Assembly (NCBI RefSeq): GCF_000155615.1
Contig: NZ_DS989915.1
Coordinates: 1,191,193 to 1,255,192, forward strand
Direction: 5' to 3'
DNA from: Alcanivorax sp. DG881
GTDB lineage: Bacteria; Pseudomonadota; Gammaproteobacteria; Pseudomonadales; Alcanivoracaceae
DNA length: 64,000 nt
The notes under the pieces are model-generated. The model was not told the DNA's origin. It saw nothing but the letters and a program-made list of their open reading frames with translations, and did not search any database. Positions 51,001 through 58,917 of the stretch are shown here, piece by piece. Position 1 is the stretch's first letter, and every line of letters starts with the position of its first letter. A program made the translations under genes and the position numbers.

Positions 51001-51497
51001 GCAGCCGGGTCCAGATCGTTGTCAGGGTTTAGCCTGCGTTCCGGGCCGACCAATGAAGCATCCACAGGGGACACGCCAATGCCCAACGACAAGGCATCAC
51101 TCCCGCCGAAATCCGGATGGTGGCACGAAGCACACGAGGCAGTAAGATCGCCAGAGAGACTATGGGAGAAAAACAGTAACTGCCCGAGTTTGATTGTCGG
51201 GTCACTGTCGGGGGTGGCCTGAGCCTGCTGCCGCGGGGTCGCCGGGTCCCCGGTGAGCCCTTTCGTGGTGATCACAGCGCGCAACCACTGGTCCAGAGGA
51301 GACACTTCAGGATCGGTATCCGGATCAGGATCAGGATCGCCACCGGTGCCCGGATCAGTGGGGGTATCTGTGTCTGGAGTACTCGGTCCAGCCCCACCGC
51401 CAGAGGATCCGCCGCCCCCACAAGCCGAGAGCAAGGCCAGCAACCCCAGCGCAAGCAAATACCGCCCAGCAATAGCGGCCACTATCCGTAATGTCAT
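48081..51497 (-). CDS. Diheme cytochrome c peroxidase-FG-GAP/ASPIC fusion lipoprotein
   Basis: 1138 residues. Lipoprotein signal LLALLSACGGGG (Cys26) leads into a Pro/Asp/Thr linker. The MauG/CcpA-type diheme domain (about 65-510) has CxxCH at 122-126 (CASCHHPDFGG) and near 355 (CASCHSGDFF). The second half has FG-GAP/VCBS repeats with Ca-binding loops such as DTNNDGYPE, DMNSDGEID, DYDNDGDLD and DFNNDGFLD. It ends in an ASPIC/UnbV-type domain (SVRLVGAAPNTEALGAKVQV). It is probably anchored at the outer membrane and exposed in the periplasm or on the surface. The FG-GAP part is clearly poorer in GC than its surroundings. No partner gene is adjacent; substrate unknown. Confidence 0.88.
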   Translation of the reverse strand: MTLRIVAAIAGRYLLALGLLALLSACGGGGSSGGGAGPSTPDTDTPTDPGTGGDPDPDPDTDPEVSPLDQWLRAVITTKGLTGDPATPRQQAQATPDSDPTIKLGQLLFFSHSLSGDLTASCASCHHPDFGGSDALSLGIGVSPVDASLVGPERRLNPDNDLDPAADGKPNMHRNSQTVFNSALFDRSMTFDGRVFVLDDTVTAGGKGQAIRTPESGNVSDASEAEGLMEVFSKFPLTNHNEMRAYLFSAESQQQYRERLVARLRGERDSGLLSDDGPENWLALFRQAFSQPEASAEEVITLVNVQRALAAYMQSMIFIESSWKRYVEGNNNVLSLSAKRGAQRFFASKDEGGLGCASCHSGDFFTNEKFYNVAFPQIGRGFMRAEKDDIGRWASTRKEEDRYAFRVPSLLNIGVTQPYGHAGSFDLLQDTIRYHADPRGEIETYDFSLAGLAQFQGLGGYDYSETHTRKALETSSFLLAEPLLPGRALSDGEVADLAAFLRSLTDDCVKNYLCRNQWTPDLSEDPDGNLLVHGENPVAKPDVIVDPEPDEEEPPAEPSDYAKAVALNFTAPELATFAELGDCDEDPSVLALNSGLNVFLPRHDLAFGLYDFMGRPSHPHGFNAETWDVSDVFSIEPTMVSGGVSAGYLDDNCWLDLAYAGGEASGMIFYRNRGGQAGFDSMELLDDDPGGLFTGVGMADLNGDYRREMLFGNIKQKNVPVYSSNSSNKYYRVANISMSRHTYGMSFSDTNNDGYPEIFLAHWVPGNVLTAPVFWKNNGGEELMHFDGESGLSSDSMSQDFNFSPQFADMNSDGEIDLLLASDFGTSVVMQGEGSGHFGNVTDREVISDENGMGAALGDYDNDGDLDWFVTSIYDPNSEAEGNWGVTGNRLYRNNSNGGDVVLENITGEAGVADGGWGWGACFADFNNDGFLDIFHVNGFGTIPDGIVSNESEQATKDYYQRITQEYFDSLPRLFINQGDGTFKDQAFQWGLMLPSDGRGITCLDYDRDGDMDVALLDHSKGLQFFSNQTGNGFASRFLSVRLVGAAPNTEALGAKVQVFADVGGEFGEQTQTRFSMANTNFNGQNPPDLHFGLGSAQQADITITWPDGVRWQCEAQASNRFLIFDQRSLPGTCAIAP

Positions 51498-51645
51498 CTT
51501 GGCTATCCTGAAATCTTGTTATTATTCTAGTTAGGCAAAAACGTGCACAGTATCACACTTACAATGTGTGCGAATTATCTTACACAAGACAACATAACCA
51601 CCAGCATCTTCCCGACAAACGGCAGCAATAAATTAAATTATTGAT

Positions 51646-52380
51646 TTAAAACGATCTTTTCTCATCATATAGCCGCCTGAACGGCTCGAGGTGCCCCGCC
51701 TGGCTGTTCACCCAGGTTTGCAGGGGCTCAGGCATCGAGGAAGGCCAGTCCAGACCGTACGCCGGCGGCATAAATAGCGGCGCCAACAAGCTGGTTGCCG
51801 CCAGGTCTGCCCGTGAGAATTGCTCGCCTACCAGGTAGGTGCGCCCCTGGTAAGCCTGTGACAAGATCTGGATAGACTGCTCCAAGACCACACGACTGTC
51901 ACTGACATGGGGCTCGCGAATTTGCATGGCCTTGCGCATCACTCCCTGTAATTTCGGGAAAATCATCCGCAAAAATGCCTTCCCCCAGAGCGGGCCGCCC
52001 TGGGCAAAAAAAGGAATGACCAGATTCGGGTGGTCCAGCAAGGTGTGATAACAGTAACGGCGGACGTGCGGCCCAATATTGTCATCGCAGAAGGATTCCC
52101 AGCGCAGTGCTTCTTCTCGTGCCTCCTGGCTCTGCGGGGTCAATGATCGGACCGGGAACTGCTTATCCAGGTAGCTGATAATCGACGCAGAGCCTTGCAC
52201 GTAATGGCCATCATGCTCCAGAACCGGAACACTGCTGAACGGCGCCACCGCCTTCATCTTCTTCAAATGCAGGCCTGGCAGGTGGTTCTTCAGCCGGTAA
52301 TCCACGCCTTTGTAGTCCAGTGCCCAGCGCACTTTCTCGCAATAGTGGGAAATCGGGAATTGATGCAGGACGATGGCCAT
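51646..52380 (-). CDS. Glutathione S-transferase family protein
   Basis: 244 residues. The thioredoxin-like N domain (ISHYCEKVRWALDYKGVDY with the CEKVRWAL motif, then FSSVPVLEHDG and SASIISYLD) is followed by the all-helical C domain (TYLVGEQFSRADLAATSLLAP). Cytoplasmic; detoxification or a metabolic transferase. No neighbour points to a substrate. Confidence 0.9.
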   Translation of the reverse strand: MAIVLHQFPISHYCEKVRWALDYKGVDYRLKNHLPGLHLKKMKAVAPFSSVPVLEHDGHYVQGSASIISYLDKQFPVRSLTPQSQEAREEALRWESFCDDNIGPHVRRYCYHTLLDHPNLVIPFFAQGGPLWGKAFLRMIFPKLQGVMRKAMQIREPHVSDSRVVLEQSIQILSQAYQGRTYLVGEQFSRADLAATSLLAPLFMPPAYGLDWPSSMPEPLQTWVNSQAGHLEPFRRLYDEKRSF

Positions 52381-52437
52381 ACAGGCATCCTCTTATTGAT
52401 CGAATAGCGGATTGCATGAAGGAATCAAGGGTGTGGG

Positions 52438-52617
52438 TCAGACGTTATGACCGCCGTTAATATTTTCTGCGCCGTTTTTTTCATGCCAGCAGACAATTTC
52501 TTTCACCGCCGCCGCCATTAAAATCACCGATCCACGGGCGCTTTCTGCCGGGTACCAGTTTACCGGCAGGGTATAACCTGCGCCGCCAGGCAGAGAAATT
52601 TGCTCAGCCGCTTTCAT
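52438..52617 (-). CDS. Very short ORF, possible remnant of a hydrolase
   Basis: 59 codons from ATG 52617, which has a perfect GGAGG 6 bases upstream. The start MKAAEQISLPGGAGYTLPVN and ARGSVILMAAA look like the N-terminal strands of an alpha/beta hydrolase. The frame then changes character (VKEIVCWHEKNGAEN) and stops. It overlaps the end of the DUF1272 gene by 14 bases. Either a small real gene or a gene cut down by deletion; uncertain. Confidence 0.4.
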   Translation of the reverse strand: MKAAEQISLPGGAGYTLPVNWYPAESARGSVILMAAAVKEIVCWHEKNGAENINGGHNV

Positions 52618-52795
52618 TACTGGCCTCCTGACGGCGCGGGCGTTTCACCAGCTCACCCTGACAATTGGGGCAACGGCTTGCATGGATGGTGCAGCAGTCC
52701 ACACAGAAGGTGCATTCATAGGAACAGATATAGGCTTCTGCATCGGCCGCCAGAGAGCACTGGCAACTTTCACAGCTGGATCGCATTTCAAGCAT
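52604..52795 (-). CDS. DUF1272 zinc-ribbon-like small protein
   Basis: 63 residues rich in Cys. CESCQCSL, YICSYECTFCVDCCTIHASRCPNC gives four CxxC-like pairs suited to binding Zn, then GELVKRPRRQ. The family start is MLEMRSSCESC, so ATG 52795 is used and not the earlier in-frame codon. Function unknown. Confidence 0.85.
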   Translation of the reverse strand: MLEMRSSCESCQCSLAADAEAYICSYECTFCVDCCTIHASRCPNCQGELVKRPRRQEASNESG

Positions 52796-52808
52796 CAGGG
52801 TCACCCGG

Positions 52809-52988
52809 TTAGTGCGCTTTGACTTTCTCTTTGCCGCAGCGGTCACAGCGGTATACCGTCACCAGCTTTCCCTGCTTCACATCAAACTGCTTTTCCTTGC
52901 AGATCACCCACTTGTGAAAATCGTGCTGACACATGCCTTTTCTTGGCATTTTCTTTTGCGGTTTTTTAAACGGCAGAATATCGCCCAT
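52809..52988 (-). CDS. Small zinc-ribbon protein of unknown function
   Basis: 59 residues starting MGDILPFKKPQKK. One half zinc site sits at GMCQHDFHKW and one CxxC at YRCDRCGKEK, separated by KQFDVKQGKLVTV. Similar small proteins occur widely in pseudomonads without known function. The frame is open upstream, but this start has the family sequence. It lies 13 bases before the DUF1272 gene. Confidence 0.75.
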   Translation of the reverse strand: MGDILPFKKPQKKMPRKGMCQHDFHKWVICKEKQFDVKQGKLVTVYRCDRCGKEKVKAH

Positions 52989-53063
52989 TAGCTCAGCACC
53001 GTGACTACAACTGGTAACCAGAGCATACCGTAAATTAGGTTCATCGCGGAATTGAGTGATCAA

Positions 53064-53283
53064 CCGGCTTCAGAACTTGTCTCATTATCCCGCCCTGGCA
53101 ACCGCTGGACGCCGGATGCCCGACGACAGACGCTTGCATTCAAAACCTGAAAACCTTGGCCCCCATGCTCTCTGCGCAAAATGCATTACCCGATTACTGC
53201 CTGAATGATGGCCCTGACTATCCCTCAAAATACCCCTCAAAAGAGATACCGCAATAACGACAGTCGCTCAGGCTAAGGGGCTT
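53064..53283. other. Gap upstream of the dispersed repeat copy A
   Basis: No gene recognised. Partial GCGTC-type repeat words occur near 53108-53137 (GGACGCCGGATGCCCGACG). It may contain promoters for the small zinc-protein genes. Confidence 0.35.
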
Positions 53284-53377
53284 TGCGTCAGGCATCCGGC
53301 GTCGAGCGTTTATTCGCGATAAACCCATCAGACGACGAGAAGCGTGTTATTCACTCTAATCCGCGAAGAACCGTAAA
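53284..53377 (+). repeat. Dispersed ~100-bp repeat, copy A
   Basis: The most complete copy. GCGTCAGGCATCCGGCGT, CGAGCGTTTATTCGCGATAA, CCCATCAGACGACGAGAAGC, GTGTTATTCACTCT and ATCCGCGAAGAACC. It ends next to the 3' end of the minus-strand gene at 53391. It shares the order of blocks with copy C (33993-34090, minus) and copy B (59553-59654). Confidence 0.7.
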
Positions 53378-53390
53378 TTAGCCCTTTCGG

Positions 53391-53738
53391 TTAAAGCGAG
53401 GTCAGCAACCCCACCCCCAGAACGATTTCTATTACCATGAACAATGCGGGGTAACGGTCCAGGCGGCGATCCACTAACCAGGACAGCAACCGGCCAACCG
53501 CCATGCCCAGCAAGGCCAGTGACAGGGTCACCACCACCCCGTCACGCCATTGCGGCTGATCCCGGCACACCACCAACAGCACAGCCATGGCCACACCATA
53601 ACCGCCATACACAGCGCGGACCTCGTTGCGGGCCGGCACGGGCAGCGCTGTTATCGCCACCCACCGCGTTATCGAATGGGGCGACACCAGAGCCACCGCC
53701 CCCATCAACAGAAAAGCCAGCGCAGTCATTTCAATCAT
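53391..53738 (-). CDS. DUF4345-like membrane protein
   Basis: 115 residues with four predicted TM helices and the family features ARNEVRAVYGGYGVAMAVLL and MAVGRLLSWLVDRRLDRYP. Function unknown. It overlaps the preceding gene by 8 bases, so they form an operon divergent from an XRE regulator. Confidence 0.8.
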   Translation of the reverse strand: MIEMTALAFLLMGAVALVSPHSITRWVAITALPVPARNEVRAVYGGYGVAMAVLLVVCRDQPQWRDGVVVTLSLALLGMAVGRLLSWLVDRRLDRYPALFMVIEIVLGVGLLTSL

Positions 53739-54141
53739 GAGCAGCCCCCTGCTCGGATTGTGACACTTGCCGCTGCAGCCCCCGCCACTGACACAGGGCG
53801 CAGAACGCTACCAGCAACGCCACATCCAGCAGCAGAACATGCCCCCAGAATGACAACCACGATGCCCCCAGCAGCATGACCACCGGCGTTGCCAATACCC
53901 AGGCCAGATCCGCCAGTGTCACCATTTTAGCCAGCCCGGGCGATATGGGTTTGCGCGTGGCCACAAAGGCCACATCTGCTGCAAAAACCAGCAAGGCTCC
54001 CCCGAGAATCATCAGTATCTGCGGGCTGAACGCCCCCATCAGTGACGCCAGCCCGCCCGGGGCCAACAAGAGCGCCGCACCCAATAACGTTGAGCAGACA
54101 GCATTGAATAACAGAGCATGTTTGAGTGAAGTCCAAGGCAT
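53731..54141 (-). CDS. Four-helix integral membrane protein
   Basis: 136 residues, four TM helices (about 8-28, 41-59, 74-94, 98-118). Motifs LLLAPGGLASLMG and MVTLADLAWVLATPVVML are typical of small DoxX/DUF4345-like membrane proteins. Probably controlled by the divergent XRE/MmyB regulator 166 bases away. Confidence 0.75.
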   Translation of the reverse strand: MPWTSLKHALLFNAVCSTLLGAALLLAPGGLASLMGAFSPQILMILGGALLVFAADVAFVATRKPISPGLAKMVTLADLAWVLATPVVMLLGASWLSFWGHVLLLDVALLVAFCALCQWRGLQRQVSQSEQGAAHD

Positions 54142-54306
54142 GATGCACCTCCAGTTTATGGCTCCGGTCGCGAATTACCGCAACGGGCCGGTTAGTGTTA
54201 GATTCAGCTTCTGCTGAACAAGGAAGTGAAACAATTACCTCAGAGGTAATGGCGAAGCCTGGCGGCCATGGCCATGCTGATCCGCCACAGAAAAGTGAGA
54301 GTCCCG

Positions 54307-55092
54307 ATGCAGACTGGCCAGATCCTCGCGGAACTGCGTAAAGCCCGCCGCCTCAGCCAACTGGAACTGGCGTTACGGGCCGACGTATCCAGCCGGCACC
54401 TGAGCTTTATCGAAACCGGGCGCAGCCAGCCAAGCCCAACCATGCTGAAACGCCTGGCTCTGGAAATGGAGCTGAATTGCCGGGACACCAATCGGTTATT
54501 GCTGGCGGCCGGTTACGCTCCCGCCTTCACCGAAACGGACCTGAGCAGTAACAGCATGGCCCCGGTCCGCGAAGCGCTGACGGTCATGCTCAGCAACCAT
54601 AATCCGTTTCCTGCCGTCGTCCTCGATGCCCACTGGAACGTATTAATGGGCAACGAGGCTCAACAGCGGCTAATGGGCTTGATGATTGAGGAGCGCGGGC
54701 CTTTTCCGCACACCGCCAATGTGGTCGAACTGGTGTTCCATCCCCAGGGTTATCGGCCGTTTCTGCGCAACTGGGATGAGGTGGCCAGTTTTCTGCTGCG
54801 CCGCCTGCACCGTGACCAGCAAGCACGTCCGGACCCGGCGCTGGCCGCCTTGTTGGACCGGCTGGCGGAACTGGCCCATGTGGATGAGCTGCTGCACCAG
54901 CAGCCCGGCACGCCCCGCGACGAACCCATGATGGCGCTGGAGATCGAGCTGGCCGGGCAGCGGCTACGCAGCTTCTCCACCCTGGCCAGCTTCGGCACTG
55001 CGCTGGATGTGGTCATGGAAGAACTGCGCATCGAACACTACTTCCCCGCCGATGAGGCCACCCGCCGCTGGTTCCGAAATCAGATTCAATAG
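54307..55092 (+). CDS. XRE/MmyB-type transcriptional regulator
   Basis: 261 residues. The N-terminal HTH (MQTGQILAELRKARRLSQLELALRADVSSRHLSFIETGRS) is followed by an MmyB-like ligand-binding domain (about 100-255; NPFPAVVLDAHWNVLMGNEA, LRSFSTLASFGTALDVVMEELRIEHYFPAD). This family binds fatty-acid-like ligands in studied cases. Start at ATG 54307. Divergent from two membrane-protein genes, the likely targets. Confidence 0.88.
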   Translation: MQTGQILAELRKARRLSQLELALRADVSSRHLSFIETGRSQPSPTMLKRLALEMELNCRDTNRLLLAAGYAPAFTETDLSSNSMAPVREALTVMLSNHNPFPAVVLDAHWNVLMGNEAQQRLMGLMIEERGPFPHTANVVELVFHPQGYRPFLRNWDEVASFLLRRLHRDQQARPDPALAALLDRLAELAHVDELLHQQPGTPRDEPMMALEIELAGQRLRSFSTLASFGTALDVVMEELRIEHYFPADEATRRWFRNQIQ

Positions 55093-55102
55093 GTTTCAAC
55101 CA

Positions 55103-55131
55103 TCGAAGGGGGGCGTACAAACCCGTATAAT
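55103..55131 (+). promoter_or_regulatory. Probable rapA promoter
   Basis: TATAAT (55126-55131) lies 31 bases before the rapA ATG, with a poor -35 (TCGAAG, 55103-55108, spacing 17). It is flanked by GGGGGGCG and CGCCCCCC, which could form a hairpin at the end of the regulator transcript. Confidence 0.4.
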
Positions 55132-55161
55132 TCGCCCCCCAAGCAATCACCGGCAGCGACA

Positions 55162-58071
55162 ATGACTGACTTTATCCCCGGCCAACGCTGGCTGAGCGAA
55201 TCCGAAACCGAACTGGGCCTCGGCATCATCAAGGAATTGGATTACCGACTGGTCACCGTGGAATACCCGGCGGTAGAGGAAGAGCGCACCTACGCAAAAA
55301 ACAATGCCCCGTTGTCCCGCGTCACGTTCGACAGCGGCGACACCATCCGCACCGCCGATGAAGTGGAGCTGGTGGTCACCGAGGTCAACGAGCTCAACGG
55401 CCTCAAGGTCTACATGGCTCACCCCAAGGACGGCAGCCCGGACGATATTCAGCCAGTGCCGGAAACCAACCTGGGTCACACCCTGCGTCTGACGGCCGCA
55501 CTGGACCGCCTGCTCTCCAACCAGTTGTCTTCCAATCGCTGGTTTGAGCTTCGTATCGACGCCCTCAATGCCCATTGCCGTCAGCAGCAATCCACCATCA
55601 AGGGATTGCGTGGCCCGCGCATCGACCTGATTGGGCACCAGCTGTATATCGCTGACCAGGTGGCCAACCGTTTTGCCCCACGGGTATTGCTTGCCGACGA
55701 AGTAGGTCTGGGGAAAACCATCGAAGCCGGCCTGATCCTGCATCAACAATTGCTCACTGGCCGGGCCAAACGGGTATTGGTCGTGGTGCCCTCACCGCTG
55801 GTGCACCAGTGGTTTGTGGAAATGGTGCGCCGTTTCAATCTGCATTTCTCTATTTTTGATGCCGAGCGCCTAAACGCCCTGCAGCCGGAAACCAGCATCA
55901 AGGACATGCTGGCGCAGATTATTGAAGAAGAAAACGCCCCGGACGACGATGCAGACGAAACGCCAGGCAGTGTCAGCGCCGCTAGCGGTGACGACAACCC
56001 GTTCCTCAGTGAACAGCTGATACTGTGCAGCACGGATTTCCTCAGCCAGTGCGATATCGACCAACTGGCGGCGGCCGACTGGGATTTGCTGGTGGTCGAC
56101 GAAGCCCATCACCTGGAATGGTCCGCACAGCAGGCCAGTGACGATTACCAGCGCGTGGAAACCATTGCCCAACAAGCACGAGGCTTGCTGCTGCTGACGG
56201 CCACCCCGGAACAGCTCGGCCTGGAAAGCCACTATGCCCGTCTGCGCCTGCTTGATCCGGAACGCTACCCCAGCCTGGAGGCCTTCAAGGAAGAGCAGGC
56301 CCATTATCAGGATGTGGCGGCACTGGCCGGACGATTGCACGACGAACCCAGTTGGGATGCAGCACTAAAGCAAGAAGCGGTTGCCCTGCTCCCGGACATG
56401 AATATTGACGAAGCGGACCGCGACGCGATCCAGACGGAACTACTGGACCGCTCCGGCCCCGGCCGCGTCATGTTCCGCAATACCCGCCACAACATCGCCG
56501 GCTTCCCGGCACGCCACGTGCACGGCATTCCGCTGACGCTGCCTGACGAATACAAATACGACAGTGACGAAGAAATTGACGGCCACCTGCACCCGGAAAC
56601 CCTGTTCCACGATGACCGCTGGTGCAGCCTGGATCCCCGAGTGAACTGGCTGGAAAACTTTTTCAAACAGCATCGTCACGACAAGGTGCTGGTGATCTGT
56701 GCCAGCAAACACACCGCCACCGACCTGCATGCCCACTGTAACTACAAGCTGGGCATGAACGTGGCCATGTTCCATGAAGACATGGACCTGATCGAACGGG
56801 ACCGGGCCGCCGCCTTTTTCGCCGATGACTTCGACGGTGCCCAGGCGCTGATCTGCTCGGAAATCGGCTCCGAAGGCCGTAACTTCCAGTTTGCCCACCA
56901 TCTGGTGCTGCTGGATCTGCCCTTGAACCCGGACCTGCTGGAACAGCGTATCGGTCGCCTGGACCGTATCGGCCAGACCGAAGATATCCAGATTCACGTG
57001 CCCTACTTCGAGCAGCACGCTCAAGAGGTGCTGTTCCGCTGGTATCACGACGGCATGAATGCCTTCGAGCACACCAACCCGGCCGGCCACGACATCTATC
57101 TGCGCAGCCGCGACGCGCTGGAACCGCTGCTTACCGGCGACCCGGAATACACCGCCATCGAAGCGCTGGTCGACGATACCCGCACCATCACTTCCGAGCT
57201 GCATACGCTACTGGAGACCGGCCGCGACCGACTGCTGGAGCTGAGTTCGTTCGACGGTGAGCGAGCTGAAACCTTGATCACCGACCTGATCGCCGCGGAT
57301 GACGACAGCCCACTGCCTTTCATGCAGCGCATCTTTGATCGTTACGGCGTGGAACAGGAAGATCATTCCGACACGGCCATCATCCTCAAACCCGGCCCGC
57401 ACATGCGCGATGCGTTCCCTGCCCTGCCGGAAGAAGGCGTGACCATGACCGACAACCGGGCCACCGCACTAGCCCGTGACGACATGCAGTTTCTGACCTG
57501 GGAGCATCCCATGGTCACCGGCAGCCTGGAGATGATGCTCACCGAACACCGTGGCAAAGCCGCCGTCAGCCTGCTCAAGAATCCCAAAATCAAGGCTGGC
57601 ACCCTACTGATCGAAGCCATCTATACCGTTGATGCCATTGCCCCCAAACAGTTGCAGGCAGACCGTTTCCTGCCCACCACAGTGATTCGTCACCTGCTGG
57701 ATGGCAATGGCAAGAACATCAGCCAGGCCATCAGCCACGACGGCCTGAGCCAGCAATGCCACAAGATGGACAAGCCACTCAGCCGCAAGATCGTTGGCAG
57801 CCAGAAACCCCTGCTGGAGAAATTGCTGAAAGCTGACGAAGCCAACGCCAGTCAGGAAGCGGAAAGTATTATTGCTGCTGCCCAGGAAAAAATGCGTGCC
57901 GAACAGGCCCATGAGTTGGCCCGCCTGAAGGCGCTGCAAGCCAAAAACCCGGCAGTCCGCCATGAAGAAGTAGAGGCTCTGGAAGCACAGACACACGCCC
58001 TGGAAAAGTGCCTCAACGAAGCGCGCTGCCAGCTTGAAGCCGTGCGAATTATTGTTTCGGGAGGAGACTAA
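55162..58071 (+). CDS. rapA: RNA polymerase-associated ATPase RapA (HepA)
   Basis: Swi2/Snf2 ATPase that recycles RNA polymerase. 969 residues: Tudor-like N-terminal domains (PGQRWLSESETELGLGIIKEL), Walker A LADEVGLGKTIEAGLIL and DEAH box DEAHHLEW. The helicase C domain has SEIGSEGRNFQFAHHLVLLDLPLNPDLLEQRIGRLDRIGQ (shown in two overlapping blocks in RapA). A long C-terminal region ends in a charged coiled coil. Full length for the family. It is followed 2 bases later by an esterase gene. Confidence 0.97.
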   Translation: MTDFIPGQRWLSESETELGLGIIKELDYRLVTVEYPAVEEERTYAKNNAPLSRVTFDSGDTIRTADEVELVVTEVNELNGLKVYMAHPKDGSPDDIQPVPETNLGHTLRLTAALDRLLSNQLSSNRWFELRIDALNAHCRQQQSTIKGLRGPRIDLIGHQLYIADQVANRFAPRVLLADEVGLGKTIEAGLILHQQLLTGRAKRVLVVVPSPLVHQWFVEMVRRFNLHFSIFDAERLNALQPETSIKDMLAQIIEEENAPDDDADETPGSVSAASGDDNPFLSEQLILCSTDFLSQCDIDQLAAADWDLLVVDEAHHLEWSAQQASDDYQRVETIAQQARGLLLLTATPEQLGLESHYARLRLLDPERYPSLEAFKEEQAHYQDVAALAGRLHDEPSWDAALKQEAVALLPDMNIDEADRDAIQTELLDRSGPGRVMFRNTRHNIAGFPARHVHGIPLTLPDEYKYDSDEEIDGHLHPETLFHDDRWCSLDPRVNWLENFFKQHRHDKVLVICASKHTATDLHAHCNYKLGMNVAMFHEDMDLIERDRAAAFFADDFDGAQALICSEIGSEGRNFQFAHHLVLLDLPLNPDLLEQRIGRLDRIGQTEDIQIHVPYFEQHAQEVLFRWYHDGMNAFEHTNPAGHDIYLRSRDALEPLLTGDPEYTAIEALVDDTRTITSELHTLLETGRDRLLELSSFDGERAETLITDLIAADDDSPLPFMQRIFDRYGVEQEDHSDTAIILKPGPHMRDAFPALPEEGVTMTDNRATALARDDMQFLTWEHPMVTGSLEMMLTEHRGKAAVSLLKNPKIKAGTLLIEAIYTVDAIAPKQLQADRFLPTTVIRHLLDGNGKNISQAISHDGLSQQCHKMDKPLSRKIVGSQKPLLEKLLKADEANASQEAESIIAAAQEKMRAEQAHELARLKALQAKNPAVRHEEVEALEAQTHALEKCLNEARCQLEAVRIIVSGGD

Positions 58072-58073
58072 CC

Positions 58074-58739
58074 ATGAGTGATCTATTGCGTTGCGTTGAA
58101 ATTGAACCATCAGCCCAAGCCACCGCCAGTGTGATCTGGCTACACGGCCTGGGCGCCAGCGGTCACGATTTTGAGCCCATCGTTCCCGAGCTTCAGCTGC
58201 CTGCTGACCTGGCCGTGCGGTTTATCTTTCCCCATGCCCCGCAGATCCCTGTGACCGTCAATGGCGGCATGGTCATGCCCGCCTGGTACGATATTCTCGC
58301 CATGGATATCGACCGCAAAGTGGACGAAGCCGGCGTTCTGGCCTCAGCGGACGCGGTAGATGCACTCATCAAGCAGGAAATCGCCCGCGGCATTCCCAGC
58401 GAACGCATCATTATTGCGGGTTTCTCACAAGGTGGCGCCGTTGCCTACCAGGCCGCCCTGCGCCACCCCCAACCCCTGGCCGGCCTGCTCACCCTGTCCA
58501 CCTATATGGCCATGCCGGTGACCCCCAGCAACGCGAACGCCTCACTGCCGGTAATGATCTGCCATGGCAGCATGGACCCGATGGTGCCGGAGCAACTGGG
58601 CCAACGGGCAGCAGCCACCCTGACCGAACTGGGCTATAGCCCGCAGTACAAAAGCTACCCCATGGAGCACATGGTCTGCCTGGAACAGATTCGGGATATA
58701 GGGAAGTGGCTGACGGAACGCCTGAGGCCTGAGGCCTGA
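58074..58739 (+). CDS. Carboxylesterase/phospholipase family hydrolase
   Basis: 221 residues, alpha/beta hydrolase of the EstB/acyl-protein thioesterase group. HGLGASGHDFEPIVPEL, nucleophile Ser in AGFSQGGAVAYQAA, Asp in CHGSMDPMVP and His in YPMEHMVCLEQI. GGAGGAGA 8 bases before the ATG. Coupled to rapA (2-base gap). The last codons and stop lie inside a heptamer tandem repeat. Confidence 0.93.
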   Translation: MSDLLRCVEIEPSAQATASVIWLHGLGASGHDFEPIVPELQLPADLAVRFIFPHAPQIPVTVNGGMVMPAWYDILAMDIDRKVDEAGVLASADAVDALIKQEIARGIPSERIIIAGFSQGGAVAYQAALRHPQPLAGLLTLSTYMAMPVTPSNANASLPVMICHGSMDPMVPEQLGQRAAATLTELGYSPQYKSYPMEHMVCLEQIRDIGKWLTERLRPEA

Positions 58740-58753
58740 GGCCTGAGGCCTGA
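58721..58753 (+). repeat. Tandem CCTGAGG heptamer across a stop codon
   Basis: Four perfect CCTGAGG units (58721-58748) and a partial fifth. They encode the last residues and the stop of the esterase gene. Unit gain or loss would change the C terminus. Confidence 0.8.
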
Positions 58754-58917
58754 CAGCGACGCTGAATGTCTGATTACGGCTACGCCTAATCGGACCTACT
58801 CGCCCTGGCGGTTTCACCCGACACTCTACGCTTTACCCTTTTTGACAATTCCTGCGCGTTTTTTGCACGTTCTCCCATCATACTGGTGCCAATACTCTTT
58901 CAAATAAGGGGAACCGT
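58754..58917. other. Gap before the CigR-like gene
   Basis: No gene. A perfect TTGACA lies at 58842-58847, but no good -10 sits at 16-18 bases, so the promoter is left undecided. AATAAGGGGAACCGT gives the Shine-Dalgarno for the next gene. Confidence 0.3.

Noticed and set aside
58842-58883. Promoter TTGACA...TACTGG before the CigR-like gene
   Set aside because: Spacing of 33 bases is not compatible with a sigma-70 promoter.
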